DNA of 49,334 nucleotides, taken from positions 1 through 49,334 of the forward strand of contig JAFVCB010000054.1 of NCBI GenBank assembly GCA_017479555.1, written 5' to 3'. The notes below the pieces were generated by a model, which was given only the letters and a program-made list of their open reading frames with translations, ran no database searches and was not told where the DNA came from. Source of the stretch: Bacteroidaceae bacterium (GTDB lineage Bacteria; Bacteroidota; Bacteroidia; Bacteroidales; Bacteroidaceae). Position 1 is the first letter of the stretch, and every line of letters starts with the position of its first letter. This document shows positions 1 through 8,284 of this stretch, one piece after another. Made by a program: the position numbers and the translations under genes.

Positions 1-1
1 T

Positions 2-244
2 GCCAAACTCGAAGAGATTGTGAAGAAGAACCAAGGCGACCGAGAGCTTCTTCAAGAACTAAAGAAACTCTTAGACAATCCCGAGTTTGGACGAGGAGAC
101 AAGGAAAAGTATAAGCAGATTTATAAGCTTATAGACGAAAAACCCATTGAAGAACTCAGAAACCTTTATGGTAGAAATAGAAGAGGAACTTCTTCTACGT
201 CACAGAGTCAAGAAGAGCTTAATGGGAAAACGAGTCAAGAATAA
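2..244 (+). CDS. C-terminal end of an unknown protein (5' end outside window)
   Basis: The frame is open from the first bases of the window to the TAA at 242-244, so this is most likely the last 80 codons of a longer gene; a GTG at 20 is possible but not convincing as a start. The visible peptide is highly charged and predicted helical (many K/E, with LLQELKKLL and IYKLIDEKPIEELRNLYG), ending in a Ser/Thr/Gln-rich tail. I recognise no domain. It lies 88 bp upstream of the kinase gene on the same strand, with a strong hairpin between them (272-298), so it may or may not share that transcript. Confidence 0.6.
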   Translation, partial: AKLEEIVKKNQGDRELLQELKKLLDNPEFGRGDKEKYKQIYKLIDEKPIEELRNLYGRNRRGTSSTSQSQEELNGKTSQE

Positions 245-271
245 ATGTATCAAAACGAGTAAGCCATAAGA

Positions 272-298
272 GCAGAGCGAAACTTGTTTCAGCTCTGC
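272..298 (+). other. strong hairpin between partial gene and kinase gene
   Basis: GCAGAGC (272-278) pairs with GCTCTGC (292-298), and GAAAC (279-283) pairs with GTTTC (286-290), with one bulged A at 291 and a minimal TT loop. The helix is about 12 bp. A weak T run (312-316) follows after about 13 bases, so this could be a poor terminator of the upstream gene or a processing/stability element in the kinase leader. No canonical T tract follows directly. Confidence 0.5.
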
Positions 299-332
299 AT
301 TGGCGAGAAAATTTTTGAGAAACAAACCAATA

Positions 333-1880
333 ATGTCAGCATCCAATAGTAGCGAAGCACTCTCGATGTTGAGCGTAGGTACACTGTTGCACGGAGGGAA
401 ATACAAGGTAGAACGCTATCTCTCCAGCGGCGGTTTTGGCAATACATATATAGCCTTAGACACTACGTTTGACAACGAAGTAGTTGTCATCAAAGAATTC
501 TTCATACGCGGCATCAACGAGCGCGATGCGGATAGTCTTTCTATCTCGGTCAGCAACGAGAGTAACAAAGACCATTTCAGTGAGCAGAAAGAAAAGTTCT
601 GGCGCGAGGCACAACGTCTGCGTAAACTCAAGCATCCCAATATTGTTGGTGTCCACGACCGTTTTGAGGAAAACGGCACCGCTTACTATGTGATGGACTT
701 TATTGATGGCAAGAGCATCAACGAAATACTCAAACGCGACAATAAGCCCTATTCCGAGGAGCGTGCCATAGCCATCATCACCAAAGTGGTGGAAGCCCTG
801 CGTGTAGTACATGCAAAGGAGATGTACCACATGGACATCAAGCCTGGGAACATCATGATAGACAGGGACGATGAGGTCAAACTCATCGACTTTGGTGCCA
901 GCAAGCAGATTGTTGCTGGCCAGAGTTCTGCCATCAGCGTTTCCACCAGCGGTTTCTGTTTCACACCAGGCTATGCGCCCAGCGAGCAAATCAATCAGAT
1001 GGGTAAGAACATCGGTCCTTGGACCGACTTCTATGCCGTCGGGGGTACGCTCTATAATTTGCTCACCCTCTCTTCTCCTCCCAGCATCTCCGATATACTT
1101 GAGGAAGAAGACGAAGCATTCAAGTTGCCCGAAGGTGTCAGCCAGCACACCAAACAACTCATCGTGTGGATGATGCGTCCGCAGCGCGCCCGTCGTCCTC
1201 AGTCAGCCGATGAACTTCTTGCTGCATTGCGTGGCGGTGAAGTACCCGACCATAAGCACAAGCCCGTTCCTGTTACCCCGAAAACAGAAGAAGTAAAACC
1301 TCATCCTGTCAAGCAGACTCCCGAAAGTGCTAAACCGTCGAAGCCCACAGCCAAGTCGGTTACACCCGGAGCCCATCACGCTAAGTCGTCCACATCACAC
1401 GAGCAATCGATAGATGCTGCGCAGACAGCGGCCTCCTCAAACAAAGGTCGATACATCGTTGCCGCCGTTGTGCTCGGCCTACTAATAGGTGTGGGTTGTT
1501 TCTTCCTTAGTGGCAATGACACTTCAGACGAAGCGGCTGCCCTAACAACCGACACCGTGGATGTGGCCTCCGCCGATAGCCTGCGTCTCGCCATGGAGGA
1601 ACAAGCCCTTGCACAAGCACGCGAAGACTCCCTGCGTCGAGCCGATTCTATCCAACAAGCACGGGCCGCTCAAGCCCAAGCCCAAGCTCAGGCGCAAGCT
1701 CAAGCCCAGGCTGCTCAAGCTGCACAGGCTGCTCAAGCACAAGCGACCCGAACGCAAGCCCCACAGGCTGCAACGCAACGTAGCCAAGGTAAACAGACAC
1801 CTAAGCCTGTACAACATTCAGGGTCTACACCTGCTCCCAAGCCCTCTAAACGCCAGTCCTCACTCGTCACATTCGATTAG
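333..1880 (+). CDS. Transmembrane Hanks-type serine/threonine protein kinase
   Basis: A 515-residue protein with a cytoplasmic kinase domain, one membrane span and an outer low-complexity tail. Seen in sequence: glycine-rich loop SGGFGNTY (~32-39), VVIK lysine (~54), catalytic loop HMDIKPGN with Asp168 (HMD replaces the usual HRD, so it is a non-RD kinase), DFG Asp186, and GYAPSEQ in place of APE. A Pro/Lys/Ser-rich linker follows, then a hydrophobic span at ~374-392 and a long Ala-Gln repeat in the C-terminal ~100 residues, likely helical. ATG 333 is preferred over an in-frame TTG at 300 because the family consensus begins shortly after it. The next gene encodes a secreted SUMF1-fold protein; kinase/SUMF1 pairs are common in Bacteroidota. 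The substrate is unknown. Confidence 0.9.
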   Translation: MSASNSSEALSMLSVGTLLHGGKYKVERYLSSGGFGNTYIALDTTFDNEVVVIKEFFIRGINERDADSLSISVSNESNKDHFSEQKEKFWREAQRLRKLKHPNIVGVHDRFEENGTAYYVMDFIDGKSINEILKRDNKPYSEERAIAIITKVVEALRVVHAKEMYHMDIKPGNIMIDRDDEVKLIDFGASKQIVAGQSSAISVSTSGFCFTPGYAPSEQINQMGKNIGPWTDFYAVGGTLYNLLTLSSPPSISDILEEEDEAFKLPEGVSQHTKQLIVWMMRPQRARRPQSADELLAALRGGEVPDHKHKPVPVTPKTEEVKPHPVKQTPESAKPSKPTAKSVTPGAHHAKSSTSHEQSIDAAQTAASSNKGRYIVAAVVLGLLIGVGCFFLSGNDTSDEAAALTTDTVDVASADSLRLAMEEQALAQAREDSLRRADSIQQARAAQAQAQAQAQAQAQAAQAAQAAQAQATRTQAPQAATQRSQGKQTPKPVQHSGSTPAPKPSKRQSSLVTFD

Positions 1881-2011
1881 TCTGTGGACGACGACGTAAG
1901 TTCTGCACTATACGTTCCGTAGGGCTATCTCACCCGCAGCGACTGCACTTGACGCAAAGGCGTAGCCTCTACAATCAACACCCACGCTTTTTTAGAAAAA
2001 GTTTCCATCCC

Positions 2012-2845
2012 ATGAATACTAAACCCTATCATATCTTTTGCCCCCTGCTTCTTGGTACTTGCTTGGCACTCCTTGCCTTAGCCTTTACACCCCTCGCTCA
2101 ACCCGTACACGAGGTGCAAAGCGACGGTGCCATCGTGCTTCATTTTCAGTCTTTGCCACAGGTGCGACTGAAACGCGTTCCCGCTGGCACTTTCACCATG
2201 GGAGTACCAGCTAAAAGTTCCGAGGCACAAGGCGATGAGATGCCTGCCCACACCGTAGATATAAGCGCCTTCAACCTGATGCGTACCGAGGTGAGTCAAG
2301 AATTCTGGATGGCTGTGATGAACGACAATCCCTCCTACCATGTAGGTGACGACCTACCCGTTGAGAACGTCAGTTGGAACGATGCGCAAGAGTTTATTGC
2401 GCGCCTCAATCAGCATCCCGAGATGCAGAGCGAGAAACTCCGCGTGCGCCTGCCCTCCGAGGCCGAGTGGGAGTACGTGGCGAGTGGTGCAGCTAATGGC
2501 TTGTCAATGACGCGCTATGCGGGAAGCAACGACCCCGATGCTGTGGCTTGGTATGCCCAAAACAGCGATGGTCAAACCCATCCCGTGGGACAGTTGCAAG
2601 ACATCGCGCCAGGCTTCTACGACCTCTCTGGCAATGTGGCCGAATGGGTGGCCGACCGCTATTGTGAATACAGCAGTCACCCACAGCGCAATCCCCTTGT
2701 CAATCAAGGACCATCCGTCTTCGTCTATCGCGGCGGCAGCTTCCGTGATAATTCCAAAGACCTGCGTGTCACGGCACGTTTCGCCGACACGGCCACCTAT
2801 CGTGCCGACAATCTCGGTTTCCGCCTGGTCTACGAAAGCCGATGA
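2012..2845 (+). CDS. Secreted SUMF1/formylglycine-generating-enzyme-fold protein (probably not an active FGE)
   Basis: 277 residues with an N-terminal signal peptide (hydrophobic LLLGTCLALLALAF). The mature part is a full SUMF1 domain: VPAGTFTMG, NLMRTEVSQEFW, LPVENVSWNDAQEF, RLPSEAEWEYVA, GFYDLSGNVAEWVADRY, YRGGSF and LGFRLVYE at the end. The region that carries the two catalytic cysteines in true FGEs (between GGSF and LGFR) has none here, so a structural or ligand-binding role in the periplasm is more likely than sulfatase activation. The start is ATG 2012, which puts the signal peptide at the N-terminus; an upstream TTG (1949) adds an unlikely basic leader. It follows the kinase gene by about 130 bp, same strand. 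PorK (9300) has the same fold. Confidence 0.88.
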   Translation: MNTKPYHIFCPLLLGTCLALLALAFTPLAQPVHEVQSDGAIVLHFQSLPQVRLKRVPAGTFTMGVPAKSSEAQGDEMPAHTVDISAFNLMRTEVSQEFWMAVMNDNPSYHVGDDLPVENVSWNDAQEFIARLNQHPEMQSEKLRVRLPSEAEWEYVASGAANGLSMTRYAGSNDPDAVAWYAQNSDGQTHPVGQLQDIAPGFYDLSGNVAEWVADRYCEYSSHPQRNPLVNQGPSVFVYRGGSFRDNSKDLRVTARFADTATYRADNLGFRLVYESR

Positions 2846-3245
2846 GGGTAGGGCAGGCCACCTCGGACAGTTTGCCGAGCAGTTGCAATCGGCCTCCCTT
2901 CTATATCATTATTGTTACCAAAACCAACAAGAGGTGTCAGTCTCCACGGCTTGCACCTCTTTTCTGACTTAGGAGCAGTTGCCACGCAACTTGTACTGCT
3001 GACGCACGCTGCTTTGCTTAATCCCACGCGTGTCAAGGCCTATTTCGTCTCGCTTTTGCAAAATACGCCTTTACAAATCCCTAAAAGCGCGCAAAAAAAT
3101 CGTTAAGCAAGAAACTATTTTGCCAAAACCTTTGTAACTCATGCTTTTTTAGTAATTTTGAGCCGCAAAAAGGGGGCGAGCATAGAGCAAGCTGCCCTGT
3201 ATACATCCAAGAAACAACAAAATTCCATAACTAAACATTCATCAC
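2846..3245. other. 400-bp intergenic region upstream of pckA
   Basis: No convincing gene. Short open frames here lack start context and resemble no family I know. The right half becomes AT-rich and holds the pckA promoter (3131-3160), leaving a leader of roughly 80 bases. No repeat or strong hairpin was seen in the left half. Confidence 0.5.
3131..3160 (+). promoter_or_regulatory. pckA promoter (Bacteroidota type)
   Basis: TTTG at 3131-3134 and TAATTTTG at 3153-3160, spaced by 18 bases, match the Bacteroidota -33 (TTTG) and -7 (TAnnTTTG) elements. Spacing is slightly short. Transcription would start near 3167, about 80 bases before the pckA ATG. Confidence 0.65.
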
Positions 3246-4859
3246 ATGGCAAACATCGATTTGACCAAGTATGGCATCACGGGTGCTACCGTGATAGCCC
3301 ACAACCCCAGTTACGAACGCCTCTTTGAAGAGGAGACCAAAGCCGGCCTCGAGGGTTATGAGGTAGGTAAGGTGACTGAGCTGGGAGCAGTTAATGTAAT
3401 GACAGGTATCTATACCGGTCGTAGCCCCAAGGACAAGTACATCGTCAAGGACGAGAACTCCAAGGACAACGTATGGTGGACCAGCGAGGAGTATAAGAAC
3501 GACAACCATCCCATGAGCGAAGCTGTTTGGGCAGAGGTGAAGGATATTGCCAAGAAAGAGTTGAGCAACAAAGACCTCTTCGTGGTTGACGCATTCTGTG
3601 GTGCCAACAAAGACACCCGTTTGGCCGTCCGCTTCATCGTAGAAGTAGCTTGGCAGGCACACTTCGTTACCAATATGTTCATCCGTCCTACCGAGGAAGA
3701 GCTTGCTGCTTTTGAGCCCGACTTCATCGTTTACAACGCCTCCAAAGCTAAGGTTGAGAACTACGAAGAGCTCGGTCTGAACAGCGAAACCTGTGTAGCC
3801 TTCAACACGACCACCAAGGAGCAAGTTATCATCAACACATGGTACGGTGGTGAGATGAAGAAAGGTATGTTCTCTATGATGAACTACTACCTGCCTCTCC
3901 GCGGTATCGCTTCCATGCACTGTTCTGCCAACACCGATATGGAAGGTAAGAACACAGCTATCTTCTTCGGTCTCTCTGGTACAGGTAAGACCACCCTCTC
4001 TACCGACCCGAAGCGTCTGCTCATCGGTGACGACGAGCACGGATGGGACGACAACGGCGTGTTCAACTTCGAAGGCGGCTGCTATGCTAAGGTTATCAAC
4101 CTCGACAAGGAGAGTGAGCCCGACATCTACAACGCTATCCGTCGCGATGCCCTCTTGGAGAACGTTACTGTAGCCGAAGACGGCACCATCGACTTCGCCG
4201 ACAAGAGCGTCACAGAGAACACACGCGTGAGCTACCCCATCGAGCACATCGAAAAGATTGTCAAGAACGTACATCCTGTCAGCGCAGGTCCCGATGCTCA
4301 GAACGTAATCTTCCTCAGCGCCGACGCTTTCGGTGTGTTGCCTCCCGTATCTATCCTGACCCCCGAGCAGACCAAGTACTACTTCCTCAGCGGTTTCACC
4401 GCTAAGCTCGCAGGTACAGAGCGTGGCATCACCGAGCCTACGCCCACCTTCAGTGCTTGCTTCGGTCAAGCCTTCCTCGAGTTGCACCCCACCAAGTATG
4501 CCGAGGAACTCGTCAAGAAGATGGAGAAGAGCGGTGCCAAGGCTTACCTCGTCAACACAGGTTGGAACGGCACAGGCAAGCGTATCTCTATCAAGGACAC
4601 ACGCGGTATCATCGATGCTATCCTCGACGGCTCCATCAAGACCGCTCCTACCAAGAAGATACCTTTCTTCGACTTCGAAGTACCCACACAGCTCCCTGGC
4701 GTAGATCCCGCCATCCTCGATCCTCGCGACACCTATGCTGATGCCACACAGTGGGAAGAGAAAGCCAAAGATCTCGCTGCACGCTTCGTCAAGAACTTCA
4801 AGAAGTACGAAGGCAACGAAGCTGGTAAGGCACTCGTAGCCGCTGGTCCTCAGCTCTAA
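3246..4859 (+). CDS. pckA: Phosphoenolpyruvate carboxykinase (ATP)
   Basis: 537 residues, the usual length for the ATP-dependent enzyme (EC 4.1.1.49), which interconverts oxaloacetate + ATP and PEP + CO2 + ADP. Diagnostic parts: [10 protein letters not shown] near residue 60, the kinase-1a P-loop [11 protein letters not shown] near 241-251, the metal-binding GDDEHGW shortly after, and VNTGWNGTG near 435. In anaerobic Bacteroidales this enzyme typically runs toward oxaloacetate, fixing CO2 on the route to succinate/propionate. Codon use looks strongly biased, as expected for a highly expressed gene. It is monocistronic, with its own promoter (3131-3160) and terminator (4900-4947). Confidence 0.98.
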   Translation: MANIDLTKYGITGATVIAHNPSYERLFEEETKAGLEGYEVGKVTELGAVNVMTGIYTGRSPKDKYIVKDENSKDNVWWTSEEYKNDNHPMSEAVWAEVKDIAKKELSNKDLFVVDAFCGANKDTRLAVRFIVEVAWQAHFVTNMFIRPTEEELAAFEPDFIVYNASKAKVENYEELGLNSETCVAFNTTTKEQVIINTWYGGEMKKGMFSMMNYYLPLRGIASMHCSANTDMEGKNTAIFFGLSGTGKTTLSTDPKRLLIGDDEHGWDDNGVFNFEGGCYAKVINLDKESEPDIYNAIRRDALLENVTVAEDGTIDFADKSVTENTRVSYPIEHIEKIVKNVHPVSAGPDAQNVIFLSADAFGVLPPVSILTPEQTKYYFLSGFTAKLAGTERGITEPTPTFSACFGQAFLELHPTKYAEELVKKMEKSGAKAYLVNTGWNGTGKRISIKDTRGIIDAILDGSIKTAPTKKIPFFDFEVPTQLPGVDPAILDPRDTYADATQWEEKAKDLAARFVKNFKKYEGNEAGKALVAAGPQL

Positions 4860-4899
4860 ACCGCCGCGCTCAGCTTTGTAGCAAGGCGCAAACCACTAT

Positions 4900-4947
4900 C
4901 CGCACACTTCCACGCGATATCCCGCCGCGAAGTGTGCGGATTTTTTA
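4900..4947 (+). terminator. Rho-independent terminator of pckA
   Basis: CCGCACACTTC (4900-4910) and GAAGTGTGCGG (4929-4939) form a perfect 11-bp stem with an 18-base loop, followed by ATTTTTTATT. It lies 40 bases after the pckA stop codon. Confidence 0.92.
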
Positions 4948-5133
4948 TTGTTGTTCGCATTGAAGAGAGGTTGCGATCCCTTTGGACGCTTCGTCCCTAC
5001 CTAAGCTCTGCCGCCCTTGTAGGACTTGTGTAAACCGAAACCTCATACAACGGGAGAAACCAAAAGACCCCTTATTCATTCAGTCCCTCATGCGAAACAT
5101 AAGCCCCAACTGAGCGGCAGATAAAACCGCCGT

Positions 5134-5175
5134 AATTCATTGTAATTCAAATGCAATTCATTGTAATTCAAATGC
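5134..5175. repeat. Perfect tandem duplication of a 21-bp unit
   Basis: A 21-bp unit starting AATTCATTGTAATTC occurs at 5134-5154 and again, identical, at 5155-5175. A decayed third unit appears to follow (AAATCATCGCG). The unit is AT-rich and contains two ATTCA-type half repeats. Confidence 0.9.
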
Positions 5176-5269
5176 AAATCATCGCGAATTTAAGCGTAAA
5201 TAGCCGCAAGCTTAAATGTAAGATGTTGGCAATACACCACATTTTCTACCCAATGAGGACAGAGGTTAT

Positions 5270-5353
5270 AAACTTAGGTTGAGTTTGTGAAAATTTAGGC
5301 TTAATTCGTATAAACTTAGGCTTAGTTTGTAAGAATTAAGCCTTGATTTATAA
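5270..5353. repeat. Four degenerate tandem 21-bp units
   Basis: Units at 5270-5290, 5291-5311, 5312-5332 and 5333-5353 follow the pattern AAACTTAGGCTTAGTTTGT with substitutions. Spacing is exactly 21 bp throughout although the sequences have diverged; the last unit is the most diverged. Confidence 0.75.
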
Positions 5354-5372
5354 AATGGCTGCGCGTCGAGCC

Positions 5373-5411
5373 AAAAAAACATCCGACCTCAACGAGAAGA
5401 AATCGGATGTT
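5373..5411 (-). terminator. Rho-independent terminator of copA (minus strand)
   Basis: Read on the minus strand, AACATCCGA (5411-5403) pairs with TCGGATGTT (5386-5378) in a 9-bp stem, followed by a T tract (complement of the A run 5373-5379). It lies about 215 bases beyond the copA stop codon, so the third repeat block falls inside the copA 3' untranslated region. Confidence 0.8.
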
Positions 5412-5450
5412 GTAGGAAGAGGGTGGGGCAGTGCGCCGCACTTTTGGGGT

Positions 5451-5578
5451 GTTATGAGCCAGCAAGTTGGTGTTATGAGCCAGCACGTTGGGTGTTATGC
5501 GCCAGCATGTTGGTCTTGTGAACCTGTATGTTGGGTGTTATGAACCCGCCAGTTGGTGTTGTATCTCGCGCTGTGGGG
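5451..5578. repeat. Six imperfect tandem units of 21-22 bp
   Basis: Units start at 5451, 5472, 5494, 5516, 5537 and 5558, each resembling GTTATGAGCCAGCAAGTTGG with substitutions and lengths of 21 or 22 bp. The last unit is strongly diverged. The array lies between the copA stop codon and the copA terminator. Confidence 0.85.
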
Positions 5579-5624
5579 AGAGCATTGTGCTTTCTCAGTG
5601 CCTGTTGAATAGCATAGCGGAGGG

Positions 5625-8150
5625 CTATTCCTTGATGGTGTAGTCGCCCGCCTGGTCAGCAATGGTGCGTTGCAGTAAATCAAGAGGTAGGGGCTCGCCC
5701 GCGTAGGTGATTACGGCTTGGGCGGGTTCGAGCGTGACGACAGCCGTCACACCGTCGAGTGAATTGAGTGCACGGCTTACGTGCGATACACAGTGGGCGC
5801 ACATCATGCCCTGTATAGAATACGTTTTAATCATAGTGTGATGATGAGATGTGTTAGTCGGTTGAAATGTAGTGGAGGCATTGTCCACAGTGGTGGAGTT
5901 AGAAGACGCGGTAGGCACATCGGACTTTTGAGGCATGGACGCGCCATCGCTTGCGTCAAAAAGAGGCAGTCGGACGCTGCGCAGTCGCAGACTGTTGGTC
6001 ACCACGCTGATGCTGCTCAGCGCCATACATATACTGCCTATCATGGGATTGATGAAGCCCAAGGCAGCTAAGGGAATGGCCACTATATTGTAGATAAATG
6101 CCCAGAATAGGTTTTGTTCCACCGTGCGCATGGTGGCGCGCGAGAGCGCAATGAGCGTGACGCATTTGCGCAGGTCGGTAGAGAGCGTGGTGGCCTGCGC
6201 CGTATGCGTAGCCACGTCCGAGCCTTTACCCATAGCGATGCTGAGGTTTGCCGCTGCGAGTGCGGCACTGTCGTTGATGCCATCGCCCACCATGGCAACC
6301 ACCTCGCCCCGCTGCTGAGCCTGTCTCACATAGTCAGCCTTGTCTTGAGGTAGGAGCGAGGCGTGTACATGGCTGATTCCTGCCTCCGTAGCTATCGCTT
6401 TGGCCGCTGCGAGCGTGTCGCCCGTGAGCATCGTTACCTCCACGCCCATTTGTTGCAAGGTACGAACGGCCTCGCGCGATGTGGGTTTGAGCGTATCGGT
6501 GATGGCCACGTAGCCCCGCGCCCGCCTACCGTTGGCGAACCATACCACAGTATGTCCTTGCTCCTCGTGAAGTGCGGCAGATTGCAACTGTTCTGCACTC
6601 AGCTCGATGTGATATAGATTCATCAGCGTGCGGTTGCCCACTACATAGTCCTTGTCATCCACACACGCCTGGAAGCCTTGGCCTGGAAGTTCGAGTAAAT
6701 CAAAGGTAGGGAAGTCCGCCTCGCTGTCGTGAGATGCGTGCGAGGTCTTTGATGAGTCTTGGCTTTGAGCTACCCACGTCGTGATAGCAGAGGCCAACGG
6801 GTGTATAGTGAACGTCTCTAAATAGGCTAACAAGTAGGCATCTTCGGGCGTGAGTGTGCTGTGGCATACCACAGGCTTTCCGTAGGTCAGCGTCCCCGTC
6901 TTGTCGAGCGCGAAGCGTGATACGCGTCGTGCCGTCTGTAAGCTCTCGGCATCGCGAATAAGGATGCCACATCGTGCGGCTCGTCCTATGCCCACCATCA
7001 GTGCGGTGGGAGTGGCCAGACCGAGGGCACAAGGACAGGCGATGATGAGTACTGCCGTGAGCGCGAGGATAGCCCCCGTGAGTCCAGCCGAGGGCTGAAA
7101 GACCATCCAGCCCACAAAGGTGAGCAGACTAATCAGAATCACGATGGGAACAAATACCGCTGCCACACGGTCCACCGTTTGCTGTACGGGTGCGCGGCTG
7201 CCCTGCGCTTCGCGCACGCTGCGTATCACGCCGTCGAGCACCGTTTCGCCCACCGCTTTGTTGCAGCGTACGTGAAGCAGTCCCTCGCCGTTGAGCGTAC
7301 CTGCGAGCACCTCCGATTGAGGCATCTTCTCTACGGGCAGAGGCTCACCCGTCAGACTGCTTTCGTCTACGAACGAATGTCCCTCGAACACCGTGCCATC
7401 GACAGGCACCCTTGCGCCAGGTAGCACCACAATGCGCATGCCCGCTTGCACCTTGTCGATGGGGACGAGACGCGTAGAACCGTCAGGCTGCCATAGGGGG
7501 ACTTGCCGCGATTGCAGCGCCGTCAGACCGCGTAGGGCATCGCCCGTGCGACGTCGCGCCCGATGTTCCAGATAGCGGCCTAAGAGAATAAAGGCGATGA
7601 TGCCCACGCTCGACTCGAAATAGAGGTGCGGCGTGACAAGATGGGGCATAAAGAGATTGACTACGCTGAACAGATAGCTCGTGCCCGTGCTGAGTGCTAC
7701 GAGCGTATCCATATTGGCTCGTAGGCATAGGAGTTGGCGCAGCGCGTGAACGAAGAAGTCTTTGCCACACCAAAAGACCACAGGTGTAGATAGCAGAAAC
7801 ATGGCTATGCGCGCCCACTCACGCTCCATCGCCCACATGCTCAGTGCCATCAGGGGCAATGCTGCGCAGAGTGCCACGAAAGCTTTTCGTTTGAGCAAGC
7901 GATAGGCCGCTTCCTCGCGTGCTTCGGCCTCGTCTGCCTTGTGGGGAAGCACCAGTTCGTAGCCCGCTTGGCGCACCGCTTCAGCTAATGTTTCGTCAGA
8001 GGTGAGCGAGGCATCGTAGTCTACCGTGGCCGAATTGTCCGCAAAGTTCACCACAGCGGTGTGTACGCCGTGACATTTTTGCAACGTACGCCCTACGGTA
8101 AGGGCGCATGCGGCACAATTCATACCTAATATAGGATAGCGTTTCTTCAT
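5625..8150 (-). CDS. copA: Copper-translocating P1B-type ATPase with N- and C-terminal heavy-metal-binding domains
   Basis: 841 residues; exports Cu(I) across the inner membrane using ATP. The N-terminal HMA domain has GMNCAAC (~9-15). The P-type core shows TGEPLPVEK, the intramembrane CPC of IACPCALG, phosphorylation site DKTGTLT, the HP motif in IHPLASAI, and GDGINDS. After the last membrane helices comes a Ser/Thr/Asn-rich linker of about 40 residues ending in a His run, then a second complete HMA domain with GMMCAHC. That last domain starts at a Met (codon at 5834-5832) and is 69 residues long, the size of a free CopZ chaperone. The usual arrangement has HMA domains only at the N-terminus. 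It is a single gene with its own promoter (8161-8192), divergent from the T9SS operon. Confidence 0.95.
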   Translation of the reverse strand: MKKRYPILGMNCAACALTVGRTLQKCHGVHTAVVNFADNSATVDYDASLTSDETLAEAVRQAGYELVLPHKADEAEAREEAAYRLLKRKAFVALCAALPLMALSMWAMEREWARIAMFLLSTPVVFWCGKDFFVHALRQLLCLRANMDTLVALSTGTSYLFSVVNLFMPHLVTPHLYFESSVGIIAFILLGRYLEHRARRRTGDALRGLTALQSRQVPLWQPDGSTRLVPIDKVQAGMRIVVLPGARVPVDGTVFEGHSFVDESSLTGEPLPVEKMPQSEVLAGTLNGEGLLHVRCNKAVGETVLDGVIRSVREAQGSRAPVQQTVDRVAAVFVPIVILISLLTFVGWMVFQPSAGLTGAILALTAVLIIACPCALGLATPTALMVGIGRAARCGILIRDAESLQTARRVSRFALDKTGTLTYGKPVVCHSTLTPEDAYLLAYLETFTIHPLASAITTWVAQSQDSSKTSHASHDSEADFPTFDLLELPGQGFQACVDDKDYVVGNRTLMNLYHIELSAEQLQSAALHEEQGHTVVWFANGRRARGYVAITDTLKPTSREAVRTLQQMGVEVTMLTGDTLAAAKAIATEAGISHVHASLLPQDKADYVRQAQQRGEVVAMVGDGINDSAALAAANLSIAMGKGSDVATHTAQATTLSTDLRKCVTLIALSRATMRTVEQNLFWAFIYNIVAIPLAALGFINPMIGSICMALSSISVVTNSLRLRSVRLPLFDASDGASMPQKSDVPTASSNSTTVDNASTTFQPTNTSHHHTMIKTYSIQGMMCAHCVSHVSRALNSLDGVTAVVTLEPAQAVITYAGEPLPLDLLQRTIADQAGDYTIKE

Positions 8151-8160
8151 TTTCGGTAGG

Positions 8161-8192
8161 CAAAAATACGGCCTTCAACGTTTTTCGTGCAA
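8161..8192 (-). promoter_or_regulatory. copA promoter
   Basis: On the minus strand TTGC (8192-8189), a 20-base spacer and TATTTTTG (8168-8161) give an excellent match to the Bacteroidota -33/-7 promoter. The -7 box is only 10 bases from the copA ATG, so the leader would be very short. No obvious operator repeat was seen. Confidence 0.75.
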
Positions 8193-8284
8193 CTTTGTAC
8201 ACCTAAAAAACAATAAAACGGCATTTTCTTAGTTTAAAAGAAAGTGTCGAAGCGTCCAAACGCATGCGGCCTACTCCTATCGCT

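Larger units (their letters stand above)
4948..5624. other. Long non-coding region with several ~21-bp-period repeat arrays
   Basis: Between the pckA terminator and the copA stop codon there is no credible gene. The region contains three repeat blocks with different sequences but the same period of about 21 bp (5134-5175, 5270-5353, 5451-5578) and the copA terminator (5373-5411, minus strand). A 66-codon open frame at 5343-5543 on the plus strand is a by-product: its C-terminal part simply translates the third repeat block into a 7-residue repeat. Confidence 0.7.

Noticed and set aside
456..1157. 233-codon minus-strand frame opposite the kinase gene
   Set aside because: Antisense shadow of a well-supported kinase domain; no family match.
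2012..2845. Active formylglycine-generating enzyme for a sulfatase
   Set aside because: The catalytic cysteine pair is missing and no sulfatase gene is nearby.
3231..4487. 418-codon open frame on the minus strand opposite pckA
   Set aside because: It lies entirely antisense to the strongly coding pckA gene and its translation resembles no protein; long shadow frames are expected opposite biased codons.
5343..5543. 66-codon plus-strand frame in the region between pckA and copA
   Set aside because: Its C-terminal part is a direct translation of the 21-bp repeats, and there is no start context or family match.
5134..5578. CRISPR array
   Set aside because: Units are contiguous with no spacers, differ between blocks, and there are no cas genes nearby.
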